A stretch of DNA of 64,000 nt from Leucothrix arctica (GCF_003172895.1 NZ_QGKL01000044.1:1-64000); one strand, 5' to 3'; shown: positions 1-8,922, numbered from the stretch's first letter. The notes: generated from the letters alone by a model not told the origin. Made by a program: numbers and translations.

Positions 1-650
1 GAGAAAACTCATGAAACAAGCAGGTCTAGTGAGTCGCCAGAAACCTACTCACCGCTACGCAAAGGCAGAAAAAGTACACCTAAGCATACCAAATGTGCTT
101 AATCGGCAGTTTCAGCCGAGCAAGCCAAATCAAGGTTGGGCGGGTGATGTCACTTATATTTGGTCGGGTTCAACTTGGTTGTATCTTGCAGTGGTCATTG
201 ATTTATATGCAAGGCGTATCGTTGGCTTTGCTACCAGTAAAAGCCCAGATAGCGAACTGACAAAAAAGGCATTAAGAATGGCCTATGAAAGCAGAAGGAA
301 ACCTAAACGTATTCTATTTCATAGTGACCAAGGCTGCCACTACACCAGTAAGGCGTACCGTCAATGCCTGTGGCATTTTGGCATGAGGCAAAGCCTTAGC
401 CGACGAGGAAACTGTTGGGATAATTCACCCGTAGAACGGTTCTTTAGAAGCTTTAAAACCGAGTGGATGCCAAAATCAGGTTACGTTTCATTTAACGAAG
501 GTGCTCAGGCGATTACTCAATACATTAATCAGTATTATAATCGTTACCGCCCACATGCTAACAATGGCGGGCTATCGCCAATAATGGCAGAAGAAAAATT
601 TGGATTAACCTCTAAAGAGGTGGCCAGTTTTAGTTGACCACAACAGAACA
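1..650 (+). mobile_element. IS3-family insertion sequence, right part only
   Basis: The window opens inside an IS3-family element. The transposase gene runs in from the left edge and stops at 637. IS3 elements normally end within a few tens of bases of the orfB stop, so the right end is probably near 640-660. The left end, orfA and the left inverted repeat lie outside the window, so the terminal repeats and target-site duplication cannot be defined. The sequence just after the stop re-enters what looks like the remainder of a ferritin-like gene. Confidence 0.75.
2..637 (+). CDS. IS3-family transposase OrfB, C-terminal part (partial)
   Basis: This is the integrase-core (rve) part of an IS3-type DDE transposase. 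From the first in-window Met (base 11) the three acidic residues sit at D46 (GDVTYIW), D106 (HSDQGCHYTS) and E142 (NSPVERFF), giving the D-x35-E spacing typical of this family. The C-terminal signatures SRRGNCWDNSPVE and YYNRYRPH are also present. The frame is open to base 2 and the residues before the Met read naturally as OrfB, so the true start is outside the window. In the family OrfB is usually made as an OrfAB fusion by -1 frameshifting, which cannot be checked here. The catalytic residues visible are intact, so the element may be active. Confidence 0.92.
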   Translation, partial: RKLMKQAGLVSRQKPTHRYAKAEKVHLSIPNVLNRQFQPSKPNQGWAGDVTYIWSGSTWLYLAVVIDLYARRIVGFATSKSPDSELTKKALRMAYESRRKPKRILFHSDQGCHYTSKAYRQCLWHFGMRQSLSRRGNCWDNSPVERFFRSFKTEWMPKSGYVSFNEGAQAITQYINQYYNRYRPHANNGGLSPIMAEEKFGLTSKEVASFS

Positions 651-921
651 TGATGTATTTCGTGAGGTGATCGGCCATATTACCGAGGAAGAAATTGGTC
701 ACGGTGCATTGTCGTGGAGTATTCATGAGTGGATTATGCCGCAGCTGACTGAGGCGCAACAGGCTCATGTTTTACAAGCTCAAGCTAAAGCGTTTGATAC
801 ACTAGAGGAAAACTTCAAACTTGAAGAGCACCCAGAAGTACGTATCGCTTTAGGCTTACCTAACCAGACAGAGGCTAGTGCATTAATCCATTCGTTCAGA
901 GAACAAGTGTTAAGCGTTTAG
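640..921 (+). pseudogene. C-terminal remnant of a ferritin-like domain protein, cut by the IS3 element
   Basis: An open frame of about 95 codons continues directly out of the IS end and has no Shine-Dalgarno-preceded ATG of its own. The residues ITEEEIGHGALSWSIHEW look like the second Glu-x2-His metal-binding helix of ferritin-like/diiron proteins, followed by a helical tail (LTEAQQAHVLQAQAKAF). The first half of such a domain, with the first EXXH helix, is missing. The simplest reading is that the IS inserted into the gene and only the 3' part lies here. It could alternatively be expressed from a TTG at 634 or from an outward-reading IS promoter. Family assignment rests on the motif only. 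Confidence 0.5.
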
Positions 922-931
922 AGTTGGGACG

Positions 932-969
932 TTGCGGTATTTGTTATCTCGATTAAACAGATACCGCAA
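932..969. terminator. Inverted repeat between convergent genes
   Basis: A 14-base arm (932-945, TTGCGGTATTTGTT) faces its complement at 956-969 with one G-U pair and a 10-base loop. It lies between the end of the ferritin-like remnant and the end of the small membrane gene on the other strand, so it could stop transcription both ways. There is no long T tract, so it is a weak intrinsic terminator at best. Confidence 0.45.
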
Positions 970-987
970 TAGTCATTCAAGCAGTAA

Positions 988-1263
988 TCACATCCCAGAA
1001 ATGATCAAAGAAAACATCACCGTCGGCACATACAACAAAGCGATCAGCGCTTTAAAATACCACGCTAACGATGAACGAAAAATCAGCCCAAATAATCCAA
1101 TCAACAGACCCGTCACAATCAACATCACCGACATCCCTACGCCCTGATTCTCATTAATCAAACCAGAGCTAACTAATGCCTTATGAATAAATAAATTAAA
1201 TGGTATCAACAGTACAAGCACATAAAATGGCAAGATCATTCGTTTACTAAACTTCTTTTTCAT
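988..1263 (-). CDS. Small hydrophobic membrane protein, unknown
   Basis: About 91 residues with a basic start (MKKKFSKRM) and three hydrophobic stretches (FYVLVLLIPFNLFI, MSVMLIVTGLLIGLFGLIF, ALIALLYVPTVMFSLII), so probably a three-helix inner-membrane protein with the N-terminus inside. I chose the ATG at 1263 because GAGAA lies about 8 bases upstream; an ATG six codons earlier (1281) has no ribosome site. I do not recognise a family. It sits downstream of dnaQ on the same strand with a gap of about 55 bases, so it may be read from the same transcript. Confidence 0.5.
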   Translation of the reverse strand: MKKKFSKRMILPFYVLVLLIPFNLFIHKALVSSGLINENQGVGMSVMLIVTGLLIGLFGLIFRSSLAWYFKALIALLYVPTVMFSLIISGM

Positions 1264-1317
1264 TACAACATTCTCATCCATGTATATGCTTAGACCGACT
1301 CGTTATTATATTGTTGT

Positions 1318-2025
1318 TTATTGCCACAAGGTTTTGCCAGACTGTTTAATAATCGCTTCCATGCGATCATTATGTGACTGCATCTCAACGGCATTGGCAC
1401 TAATCACTTTCAAAGCATTGCTAGGCAATGAAATCCCACCAATAATTTCTGACTCATCTTCTTCCGAACTTTCAGCTGACTTAGTATCTAGACTCAACAT
1501 CACCTGCCCACCGGTCATCATCAGGTAGACGTCACCTAGTATCTCGGAGTCAAGCAATGCTCCGTGAAGCTCACGGTGTGAGTTATTGATATCAAGGCGT
1601 TTACACAGTGCATCCAAGCTATTACGTTGACCTGGGAACATATCACGGGCCATAACAAGTGAATCAACCACCGTACAAATATCGCCAATCTTTCCCCAAG
1701 AGGAATTAACCAAACTCAGTTCATGATTAAGGAAGCCAATATCAAACGGCGCATTATGAATAATAAGCTCAGCGCCTTTGATATACTCCATAAAGTCGTC
1801 AACTACTTCATGAAAGCGCGGCTTATCTGCCAAAAATTCAGTGGTAATGCCGTGAACGTTTAGTGCACCCTCTTCACTGTCTCGGTCAGCATTGAGGTAT
1901 TGGTGGTAGTTGTTGCCGGTATACTTACGATCAACCAGCTCCACGCAACCAATTTCAATAATCTTATTACCAGCTTTGATCTCGATACCGGTTGTTTCGG
2001 TATCCATTATTATCTGTCGAGCCAT
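1318..2025 (-). CDS. dnaQ: DNA polymerase III epsilon subunit (3'-5' proofreading exonuclease)
   Basis: This DEDDh exonuclease proofreads for the replicative polymerase core. ExoI is at residues 7-12 (MDTETTG, catalytic D8 and E10), ExoII is NAPFDIGFLNHE near residue 90, and ExoIII carries the His and Asp (HGALLDSEIL) near 155-160. At 235 residues it matches the usual DnaQ length, including a C-terminal tail that in E. coli contacts the alpha subunit. GGAAGA lies about 8 bases before the ATG. It follows rnhA by 27 bases on the same strand. In enterobacteria dnaQ and rnhA are divergent, but co-directional arrangement occurs in other gammaproteobacteria. Confidence 0.96.
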   Translation of the reverse strand: MARQIIMDTETTGIEIKAGNKIIEIGCVELVDRKYTGNNYHQYLNADRDSEEGALNVHGITTEFLADKPRFHEVVDDFMEYIKGAELIIHNAPFDIGFLNHELSLVNSSWGKIGDICTVVDSLVMARDMFPGQRNSLDALCKRLDINNSHRELHGALLDSEILGDVYLMMTGGQVMLSLDTKSAESSEEDESEIIGGISLPSNALKVISANAVEMQSHNDRMEAIIKQSGKTLWQ

Positions 2026-2052
2026 ATTCGTCTTCCATGTAACGCTACTGCG

Positions 2053-2505
2053 TTAGCTATTTCCTGATTTTTCGTCCATTGCTCTATTCGCTAAAGCATC
2101 TACACGTTCATTCTCTGCATGACCGCTGTGCCCTTTAACCCAGCGCCAGTCGATATCGTGCTTATTGCTCGCCTCGTCCAGACGAATCCAAAGATCTTTA
2201 TTTTTAACAGGCTTCTTAGCAGCCGTCTTCCAGCCTTTAGCCTTCCAGCCTGTGATCCAATTGGTAATACCTTGACGCACATATTGTGAGTCAGTGGTTA
2301 ATATCACTTCACATGGCTCATTTAAATACTCTAAGCCTGCAATCGCAGCCATTAGCTCCATGCGGTTATTAGTCGTTTCTTTATCGTAACCGTAAAGCTC
2401 TTTTTCATGCTTGCCAAAACGTAGCAAAGATCCCCAACCACCTGGCCCAGGGTTGCCACGACAGCCGCCATCAGTAAACAGCTCTACCTTTTTTTTATCA
2501 GTCAT
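2053..2505 (-). CDS. rnhA: Ribonuclease HI
   Basis: Cleaves the RNA strand of RNA-DNA hybrids, removing R-loops and primers. The 150-residue protein has the full DEDD active site: D12 in [17 protein letters not shown]50 in [11 protein letters not shown]72 in LTTDSQYV and D136 in [11 protein letters not shown], together with the basic handle region rich in Lys and Trp ([18 protein letters not shown]) characteristic of bacterial RNase HI. It lies 29 bases after the methyltransferase gene and 27 before dnaQ, probably in one operon. The ribosome site is weak. Confidence 0.97.
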   Translation of the reverse strand: MTDKKKVELFTDGGCRGNPGPGGWGSLLRFGKHEKELYGYDKETTNNRMELMAAIAGLEYLNEPCEVILTTDSQYVRQGITNWITGWKAKGWKTAAKKPVKNKDLWIRLDEASNKHDIDWRWVKGHSGHAENERVDALANRAMDEKSGNS

Positions 2506-2534
2506 ATTTTAATTAGTCTTACGAATTGCAGGCA

Positions 2535-3275
2535 TTAGCCTGAGAAATTTTCTTTACGCGTTCGCTGCGCAGTTCTATTAAGTGCAACTTTACCACCTGA
2601 TAGAAGAATCGGAGACTTCCAGACTTTTTTGTAAGGACGTCTTGCAATGACCTGCTTCTTTGCATGAATGACATAAAGGTTACTAAATAGTGGCCAAGCA
2701 ACTTTACCTAAAGACTCCATCCAAGCTAAACGCTTATAGAGTTTTTCATTTTGCAGACCAGGACGAAAGCCTAGGTACTGTAACTCTAAAACTTCCAGAC
2801 CCAGCAGTGAGAACCAATCTTTTACACGCGGCATAATTGGAAAGTCGACTTGTTTACGTAAAGCACTTCCTGAACGCATCAATGCCCACGGATTAAAGCC
2901 AATCAAAATCAGCTGCCCTTCAGGCACTAAAACACGGTCAATCTCACGTAATACTTGATGAGGATCTACGCTTGATTCTAATAAGTGACTAGCGACAACG
3001 AGATCAACATTATCCGTTTCTATAGGTAGCTGCTCTGGTGAGCCAATAATGTCATTTGCTTTTCTGTCACTTCCTAAGGAAGCACTGAAGGCGACACGCG
3101 AGTGCTCTAGGAGTTTAGTATGTCCACTTAGCGCGCCTATCTCTAGCGCGTAGTAACCGAAAATCTCCGACATATAATCAGCACACAGTGCATCCAGCTC
3201 AGTCAGCGCTTGCTGTCCGGCTAATGTGTCATACCAGTTTCGGCATAATGTTAGATTGGTTTCACTCGTTTGCAT
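2535..3275 (-). CDS. Class I SAM-dependent methyltransferase (YafS-like)
   Basis: A methyltransferase of about 246 residues with a Rossmann-type SAM fold: a degenerate motif I region (YYALEIGALSGHTKLLEHS), the acidic strand VDLVVASHLLESSVDPHQVLREIDRVL, and LILIGFNPWALMRSG, which is characteristic of the YafS group next to rnhA in gammaproteobacteria. The substrate is unknown. I start it at the ATG at 3275 because GGAG (3283-3286) sits 7 bases upstream; an in-frame ATG six codons earlier would bury that site. It is divergent from mltD and first in an apparent methyltransferase-rnhA-dnaQ operon. gloB, often found beside it, is absent here. Confidence 0.85.
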   Translation of the reverse strand: MQTSETNLTLCRNWYDTLAGQQALTELDALCADYMSEIFGYYALEIGALSGHTKLLEHSRVAFSASLGSDRKANDIIGSPEQLPIETDNVDLVVASHLLESSVDPHQVLREIDRVLVPEGQLILIGFNPWALMRSGSALRKQVDFPIMPRVKDWFSLLGLEVLELQYLGFRPGLQNEKLYKRLAWMESLGKVAWPLFSNLYVIHAKKQVIARRPYKKVWKSPILLSGGKVALNRTAQRTRKENFSG

Positions 3276-3498
3276 ATATGTTCTCCACTGCAATCAATGC
3301 TACTAGAATTCACGGAATCATTGTAGAAAAGATTATACCGCACTCACCCTGTAGGACTACCGAACGTCACATAGTGACACTAATTCAGCTAGCGCTCAGG
3401 TAGATTTTACTATTCTGACATCACAACTAAAAAAAACTACAAACCACCAAAAATAATAATAATCCACACAAGAACGTTGAGTGGAAAGGGTAAAGAAA

Positions 3499-5190
3499 AT
3501 GGGACAGTCTAGACGATTATCGCTAGCCATCGCGGCGGCGCTTTCAATGAGCGCAATAACTGGTTGCAGCAGTATTGGAACTAAAAACGCCACATCAATT
3601 CCACTACAAGCATCTGCAAGCTCACCCACGATTGTTAGTGAAGAGGTTGCATTCCTAAGCAGCACTCGCTCACGTCCAAGCAGTCAGGTTCGCTACCCAA
3701 CTTACCCTGTTAGAAACGTTTACGCTCAAGCACCTACAACGGTTAGCCGACAACGTGCACCAGTTGTGACTGATGATAGCGATCTAGTTTATGCCGCTCA
3801 GTTGCTACTAGGTAACTCAGGCGCACAAAATACTTTTCAAGCGGCACCAGCACCTCAACATAGAGTGGCTCCAAGTCGTATTAATAAGCGTTATCAGCCA
3901 GCACGTAATACTGCCCCCCAAGTATACAAAGTAAGTGCTAGCACAGATGCTTATGACTCAATTTTAGATAATCCGGCATACCGTCAAGAATTACTTGAGA
4001 TGGCTGGGTTAGCAGCGCCTCGACAGGCTCCACGCCAAGCACAGCGTCAAGTACAACGCCCTCAACCTGTCGTTCAGCGAGTAGCAACTCAACAAGCGAA
4101 GTTTGCTCCTGCTCAGGCAGCTAGAAAAAACAAACAGAAATCTCATGTACCGTATGCACCCAATGAAGATATGTGGAACCATATTCGTGGTGGATACCAT
4201 TGGGGAAATAACGCATGGCGCGCTCAAGTAAAACACTTTGCACGTTCATACGGCAAAAACCCAGAGCGACTTCAGCGAATTGCTAACCGCTCGACTGATT
4301 ACTTACAAATCGTAGTTAACGAATTAAAGCGTCGTGGTATGCCGACTGAGCTTGCCTTACTACCCTTTGTTGAAAGTGCTTATGTTAACACCGCTTATTC
4401 ACATGCTGGTGCAGCGGGTATGTGGCAGTTCATTCCTTCTACGGGTCGCCTATATGGTCTAAAGCAAAACAGTGGCTTTGATGGTCGTATGGATGCTCTG
4501 GAATCAACACGTGCTGCTCTAGATTATTTACAAAAATTACACCGTCAGTTTAAAGGTGACTGGTTCCTAGCACTAGCTGCTTACAATGCTGGTGAAGGAC
4601 GCGTTTCACGTGCGATCAAATACAATCGTGCTCGTGGTCGTAAAACTGATTATTGGAACTTGAGACTACCTCGTGAAACACGTGAGTACGTCCCTCGCCT
4701 ATTGGCTTATAAAGAGATTATAGCTCAACCTCAGGCTTACGGTTTTAGACTACCTAGAACGCCAAATGTACCTAAGCTAGTCGAGATTAGCATTAATAAG
4801 CCGGTAAACTTGCGTAAAGCCGCTATTCACGCTGGCCTAGCAGCGGATACATTAACAAGTCTAAACCCTAACTTCTTGAAAGGTATTACAACACCTAGAG
4901 TTAGTAAGCGTATCCTACTACCTAGACAGCAAGCAGGACGTTTAGCACATGTTATTAACCAACTACCTGCCGAAAAAGCGGTAAGTATTCGCTCTACGAC
5001 AAAAGCACGTTATAAAAAGCGTTACGTTAAAAAGAGCACTAAGTCTCGTTATAAGACTCATCGCGTAAAGCGTGGTGATACTCTTTACCGTATCGCTATG
5101 AAACATGGTTTAACGGTTAATAAGCTAAAGCGAATTAATGGTATGCGATCTAACAACATTCGGGCAGGTGCTCGTCTTAGACTGATCTAA
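3499..5190 (+). CDS. mltD: Membrane-bound lytic murein transglycosylase D
   Basis: Cleaves the glycan strands of peptidoglycan to 1,6-anhydro products. The N-terminus is a lipoprotein signal ending AITGC, with the lipidated Cys at about residue 23. Residues 30-210 are a low-complexity Gln/Ala/Pro linker. The SLT domain follows, with the catalytic Glu at about residue 292 (LLPFVESAY), then GAAGMWQFIPSTGR and ALAAYNAGEGRV. A single LysM domain closes the protein (about 520-563, HRVKRGDTLYRIAMKHGL); E. coli MltD has two. I prefer the ATG at 3499, preceded by AAGGG at 8-9 bases, over an upstream GTG at 3481 that would include that site. Confidence 0.92.
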   Translation: MGQSRRLSLAIAAALSMSAITGCSSIGTKNATSIPLQASASSPTIVSEEVAFLSSTRSRPSSQVRYPTYPVRNVYAQAPTTVSRQRAPVVTDDSDLVYAAQLLLGNSGAQNTFQAAPAPQHRVAPSRINKRYQPARNTAPQVYKVSASTDAYDSILDNPAYRQELLEMAGLAAPRQAPRQAQRQVQRPQPVVQRVATQQAKFAPAQAARKNKQKSHVPYAPNEDMWNHIRGGYHWGNNAWRAQVKHFARSYGKNPERLQRIANRSTDYLQIVVNELKRRGMPTELALLPFVESAYVNTAYSHAGAAGMWQFIPSTGRLYGLKQNSGFDGRMDALESTRAALDYLQKLHRQFKGDWFLALAAYNAGEGRVSRAIKYNRARGRKTDYWNLRLPRETREYVPRLLAYKEIIAQPQAYGFRLPRTPNVPKLVEISINKPVNLRKAAIHAGLAADTLTSLNPNFLKGITTPRVSKRILLPRQQAGRLAHVINQLPAEKAVSIRSTTKARYKKRYVKKSTKSRYKTHRVKRGDTLYRIAMKHGLTVNKLKRINGMRSNNIRAGARLRLI

Positions 5191-5208
5191 GTAGCCACTG
5201 AAACACCG

Positions 5209-5240
5209 GGCCGCCAATCTCGTATTGTGCGGCCTTTTTT
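5209..5240 (+). terminator. Rho-independent terminator of mltD
   Basis: Stem GGCCGC (5209-5214) pairs with GCGGCC (5229-5234) across a 14-base loop and is followed at once by six T. It lies 19 bases after the mltD stop. Confidence 0.85.
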
Positions 5241-5306
5241 ATTTCTGGATTTCATCGACCGAAGACAGCATCATTCCTGCAACGTTTATTGACTAGGTAA
5301 CGTCTC

Positions 5307-5891
5307 ATGGAAAATCAAAGCACCATTCGTAAACACATTCAGGCACTTCGCCAAGCGTTAACTAAAGAACAGCAAGTCGCCTACTCAAAGGAAATTTGCG
5401 AAAGGGTCATAGACAGCGGCATTCTTAATAAGGCCGAGCACGTAGCTATCTATTTACCTGTAAGAGGCGAAGCGAACCCTACCCCTCTATTAGACTTCAA
5501 TCTGTATTCAAATAAACAGTTCTACCTACCGGTATTATCATCAACTCAACAAAACCATTTGGAGTTCGCAAAGTTTGATGCGAATACTCCCATGAAATTA
5601 AATCAATTCAAAATACCAGAACCTGATGTGAATGAGTCTGACTTACTCAAAGACCCAACAATACTGGACTGTGTGATCATGCCATTAGTGGGCTTGGATC
5701 CAATGGGAAATAGGATCGGCATGGGAGGTGGGTTTTATGATCGGACATTTTCTTTTAAAAAAACGTCACAAATGAAACCGCTATTGATTGGCTTTTGTTA
5801 CAATTTTCAAATAATCGCACCGCAGACACCCCAGCAGTGGGATGTACCTGTCGATGCGATTGCTACACAAACTAGTTTTACACAACTTTAG
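5307..5891 (+). CDS. fau: 5-formyltetrahydrofolate cyclo-ligase
   Basis: Converts 5-formyl-THF to 5,10-methenyl-THF using ATP, returning stored folate to one-carbon metabolism. The 194-residue protein has the family features: basic N-terminal helix (IRKHIQALRQAL), VAIYLPVRGEANPTPLL, and the nucleotide/Mg signature MPLVGLDPMGNRIGMGGGFYDR followed by LLIGFCYNFQ and a C-terminal PVDAIAT motif. In many gammaproteobacteria this gene follows the 6S RNA gene; the 116-base gap from mltD here is too short for 6S RNA. The stop overlaps the end of the convergent lipoprotein gene by four bases. Confidence 0.94.
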   Translation: MENQSTIRKHIQALRQALTKEQQVAYSKEICERVIDSGILNKAEHVAIYLPVRGEANPTPLLDFNLYSNKQFYLPVLSSTQQNHLEFAKFDANTPMKLNQFKIPEPDVNESDLLKDPTILDCVIMPLVGLDPMGNRIGMGGGFYDRTFSFKKTSQMKPLLIGFCYNFQIIAPQTPQQWDVPVDAIATQTSFTQL

Positions 5892-6475
5892 ATACGCTGA
5901 CCTTCTACTTCAGGTTCTGGCTGTATATTTAACTCGCCATTAAAAGGTGGCTTTGACAGCTCTTTCTGTAAGCTATCGACACCTTCTTGTAATGCTTTCT
6001 CTACTTCTTTCATAGAGCTAGATAGCTCTTTATCTAAGCCCTGCAAACCTTGCTTCATAATATTATTAAGCTGATCAAACACAGTACCAACCGTTTCTTT
6101 TACGGTACTACCAATGGTTTCTTTAAGATCAACACGCCAACCTTGCTCAGTTTTTATCAGCACGGTTTGACCGGGTATTCTGATACTGGACTGCCCTTGT
6201 GGTCGAGAATGAAGGACAGTATCAATCACAGCACTTCGTGCGCCAGGTGTAATCTCACCTAATTCAAAACGTGCAGGCTTTAACTGTCCCGAACGAATGT
6301 ACCTTAGATAGTCAACAGTGTCCCATGTAGCTAATGTCTTAGCCGTTTCCATATCCTTATCAATAACAGCCTGCCAAAACTCAGCAGCGACTGCCTCAGG
6401 TGTTTGATCCTTTTCGCCACAGCCTACTAATAAAAATGTAAACATGATGAAACTAAGGAAAACCTTATTAAACAT
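5888..6475 (-). CDS. Predicted lipoprotein with DUF4878-like N-terminal domain
   Basis: A 195-residue protein with a signal peptide and lipobox FLLVGC, so it should be lipidated at about Cys19. The segment QTPEAVAAEFWQAVIDKDME followed by a small beta region (GEITPGARSAVIDTVL, QGWRVDLKET) resembles the NTF2-like fold of DUF4878 lipoproteins. The C-terminal half (about residues 120-180) is a charged amphipathic helix, EVEKALQEGVDSLQKELSK, likely coiled coil. Function is unknown. Its last four bases overlap the end of fau on the opposite strand, with no room for a terminator between them. Confidence 0.75.
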   Translation of the reverse strand: MFNKVFLSFIMFTFLLVGCGEKDQTPEAVAAEFWQAVIDKDMETAKTLATWDTVDYLRYIRSGQLKPARFELGEITPGARSAVIDTVLHSRPQGQSSIRIPGQTVLIKTEQGWRVDLKETIGSTVKETVGTVFDQLNNIMKQGLQGLDKELSSSMKEVEKALQEGVDSLQKELSKPPFNGELNIQPEPEVEGQRI

Positions 6476-6748
6476 TTAACAACTCCAATAATTACTTACC
6501 CGCAAACCTTTCTAGCAGGCATATGTGTATCAACGCTTTGATTCTATATTAAGACAGCTTTAGGCACAGAAGTTTCAACATTAAAAACCAGGCTTGTAAA
6601 TTGAGGCTAAAGCATGCCGCTTACAGTGGACTTCGACAATATGGAACACAACTGCATTATCCTTGCACGATGAACACCATGCCCTACTAAGACTTCATCT
6701 ATGGGTATTTTGGATAAGATCGGTACTCAACTATTCTTAACCACATAC
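6476..6748. other. Intergenic stretch without a recognised gene
   Basis: About 270 bases between the lipoprotein start and the ppiD terminator. It should hold the lipoprotein promoter on the minus strand. I see no ORF with a ribosome site, no tRNA and no convincing RNA structure. Confidence 0.5.
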
Positions 6749-6784
6749 AAAAAAGCCCCCTTAGCGGATTACGCTAAAGGGGCT
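6749..6784 (-). terminator. Rho-independent terminator of ppiD
   Basis: On the minus strand AGCCCCTTTAGCG pairs with CGCTAAGGGGGCT with one mismatch and is followed by six T (plus-strand A tract 6749-6754). It lies 20 bases beyond the ppiD stop. Confidence 0.88.
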
Positions 6785-6803
6785 CTATAAAGCTTAGTAT
6801 ATA

Positions 6804-8696
6804 TTATTCTAAGCTAGATTCATTAATAACTACTTCCGCTTGCTCACGCATAGACTTAATCAGTGCTGCTTGCTCACGACGAGCTACGTCGGTGTTAAAG
6901 CTAGTCAAACCGCCTTTAGTTACCTCAGTGTCACCGTCACTTACACTACTCAAACCAATTACTACAAAATCACCATTTGGTAATACTGTATTTGTGAAGC
7001 TAGTCTTATCGTCTACCAATGTAGTTTTGAATATTTCTTGTGTCACCTGAGGTGCCAACTTACGATCATTACGCTTCAGCTTTTCAAAAGGCTGTACGTC
7101 TTCAGACTTTAGCTCTGCAACAGTTGCTAAAGCTGTCCAGTCTGATGACTTGCTTAACTCAGCAACCAATGCATTACCTGCATCTAATGTTAACTTTCTA
7201 GCTTCATCATTGATGTAAGCAGTAGTTGCTTCAGCTTCAACCTCTTCAAAAGGCTTAACTGCAGCCTCTGAATGTGTATTAAGGCGTACAACAACCGCAA
7301 CTGTTGGGCTGATTTCAATCAAGCTAGAGTTAATACCATTTTTAAGCACTTCTTCACCAAACGCTTCAGTACGAACTTTTGACGATTGACCGATAACACC
7401 CTCACCACCAGTACGAGTAATCCATCCAGTCGTTTTGATATCATCATTTAAAGAAGCTGCAGCAGGGTCTAAACTACCGTCGTTTTCGAAAGCAAGTGTT
7501 TGTAGTGTCTCAGTTCTTTCGTAGAACAACTTAGTCGCTTCAGCAGTACGATAAGCCGACTCAACCTCATCTTTCACGTCAGCATAATCTGCTTGTACTT
7601 CAGGCGTGATCTCAGAAACTTTAATAATTTCATAACCAGCATCTGTCAATACAGGTTCAGAGACTTCACCAACAGCAAGCTTAGATGCAGCCGTTGCAAA
7701 TTCAGCAGCCATATCTTGAAGCGCCATGAAACCCATATCACCCGCAGAGTCTGCTGCTAATGTGTCGTCAGACGCTGATGTTGCTAGCTCTTCAAACGTT
7801 TTTTCATTTGCAACAATCTGAGCATGTAAATCAGAAGCACGTTTTTCAGCGGCTTCTTTACCGTACTTAGCTACCGATACTAAGATGTGAGCTACTTTAC
7901 GTTGCTCATCTGTACGATAGTTACCAGCGGTAGACTCATAATAAGCAGATAGCTTTTCTTCATTAACGTCGACGTCTTTAACCATCTCAGCCTGATCAAG
8001 AAGCAAGTAGTTTAATTTAACTCGTTCCTCACTCATAAACTGATCTGAATTTGCATCGTAGTAAGCTTTAACTTTTTCAGCATCTGAAACAACCTTAGCT
8101 GTATTGTCTGCTGCCTTAAGTGTGTAAGTCTGACCAGAACGCTCTTGCTCAGTCAGTGACTGATAAAGTGATGCTTGCTGCTTAGATACAAACCCTGAGT
8201 TTGCTATAGCTCCTGTCATGTGCTGAAGCGTCAAACCATCACGTGTTTGTTGTTCAAACGTTGTTGGATTCAAACGGTTTGCCGTCAGAAGCTGCTGGTA
8301 AGTTGTTTCGTCAAACTGGCCATCCTTCTGGAAGTTAGGCATACCACGAATCATTTCACCGACTTCATCGTTACTAGCGCGATATCCGTACTCAGCTGCA
8401 GATTGCTTGAGAAGCTCTTGTGAAACTAGCTCATCAAGGACTTGTGTTTTGATGGTTTTGTCATCTAGCTGAGGAGGTAAAGTCCCGTAAATAGACGTTA
8501 ATCGCTGCTTTTGTTGTAGTGCCGCATTAGTTACCGCAGAAATGTCGATATCTTCGCCATTAACAGTCGCAGCATTTACCTGCTCACCATTATCGAGATA
8601 TGAACCAATTCCAAACAGCATAAAAGGTACGCTGATGAAAATAACGATTGCGTACGCAACCCACCCTTTCGCTTTATCATTAATTGTTTGAAGCAT
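6804..8696 (-). CDS. ppiD: Periplasmic folding chaperone / peptidyl-prolyl isomerase PpiD
   Basis: An inner-membrane-anchored chaperone that helps outer-membrane and periplasmic proteins leave the Sec translocon. The 630-residue protein has a short cytoplasmic start (MLQTINDKAKGWVAY), one transmembrane helix at about 13-32, an N-terminal SurA/PpiD chaperone domain (residues 40-230), a parvulin domain (about 265-360, starting QRKVAHILVSVAKYG) and a second degenerate C-terminal chaperone region ending AALIKSMREQAEVVI. Its place after hupB and the tRNA-Val/Asp genes matches Pseudomonas and related genomes. A strong terminator follows. Confidence 0.95.
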   Translation of the reverse strand: MLQTINDKAKGWVAYAIVIFISVPFMLFGIGSYLDNGEQVNAATVNGEDIDISAVTNAALQQKQRLTSIYGTLPPQLDDKTIKTQVLDELVSQELLKQSAAEYGYRASNDEVGEMIRGMPNFQKDGQFDETTYQQLLTANRLNPTTFEQQTRDGLTLQHMTGAIANSGFVSKQQASLYQSLTEQERSGQTYTLKAADNTAKVVSDAEKVKAYYDANSDQFMSEERVKLNYLLLDQAEMVKDVDVNEEKLSAYYESTAGNYRTDEQRKVAHILVSVAKYGKEAAEKRASDLHAQIVANEKTFEELATSASDDTLAADSAGDMGFMALQDMAAEFATAASKLAVGEVSEPVLTDAGYEIIKVSEITPEVQADYADVKDEVESAYRTAEATKLFYERTETLQTLAFENDGSLDPAAASLNDDIKTTGWITRTGGEGVIGQSSKVRTEAFGEEVLKNGINSSLIEISPTVAVVVRLNTHSEAAVKPFEEVEAEATTAYINDEARKLTLDAGNALVAELSKSSDWTALATVAELKSEDVQPFEKLKRNDRKLAPQVTQEIFKTTLVDDKTSFTNTVLPNGDFVVIGLSSVSDGDTEVTKGGLTSFNTDVARREQAALIKSMREQAEVVINESSLE

Positions 8697-8808
8697 GATT
8701 TCTCTATATTCGTTAGATGTTTTTATCGAAGATTATGATACCTGATTGCTCTAAGTCATACCAATGAAAAACAGAGCTTATAATTTAAACAGGAATAAAG
8801 TCGAGACG

Positions 8809-8837
8809 AAAAAAAAGGATACACAAGGTATCCTTTT
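8809..8837 (-). terminator. Terminator after the last tRNA-Val/Asp pair
   Basis: AAAAGGATAC (8813-8822) faces GTATCCTTTT (8828-8837) with a 5-base loop. Read on the minus strand the stem is followed by eight T. It ends the tRNA cluster nine bases after the CCA of the last tRNA-Asp. Confidence 0.85.
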
Positions 8838-8845
8838 CTTAAAAC

Positions 8846-8922
8846 TGGCGGAGCGGACGGGATTCGAACCCGCGACCCCCTGCGTGACAGGCAGGTATTC
8901 TAACCAGCTGAACTACCGCTCC
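8846..8922 (-). tRNA. tRNA-Asp(GUC), third copy
   Basis: A 77-base cloverleaf with encoded CCA. The acceptor stem is GGAGCGG/CCGCTCC and the anticodon loop CUGUCAC gives GUC. Identical by eye to the other two tRNA-Asp copies in this cluster. One base separates it from the upstream tRNA-Val. Confidence 0.96.

Noticed and set aside
932-1147. Plus-strand frame of 71 codons next to the IS remnant
   Set aside because: It begins inside an inverted repeat and runs antisense through the small membrane protein gene, with no ribosome site.
5191-5306. Possible 6S RNA gene before fau
   Set aside because: The 116-base gap is too short for the roughly 180-base RNA and contains the mltD terminator; no open-bubble structure is visible.
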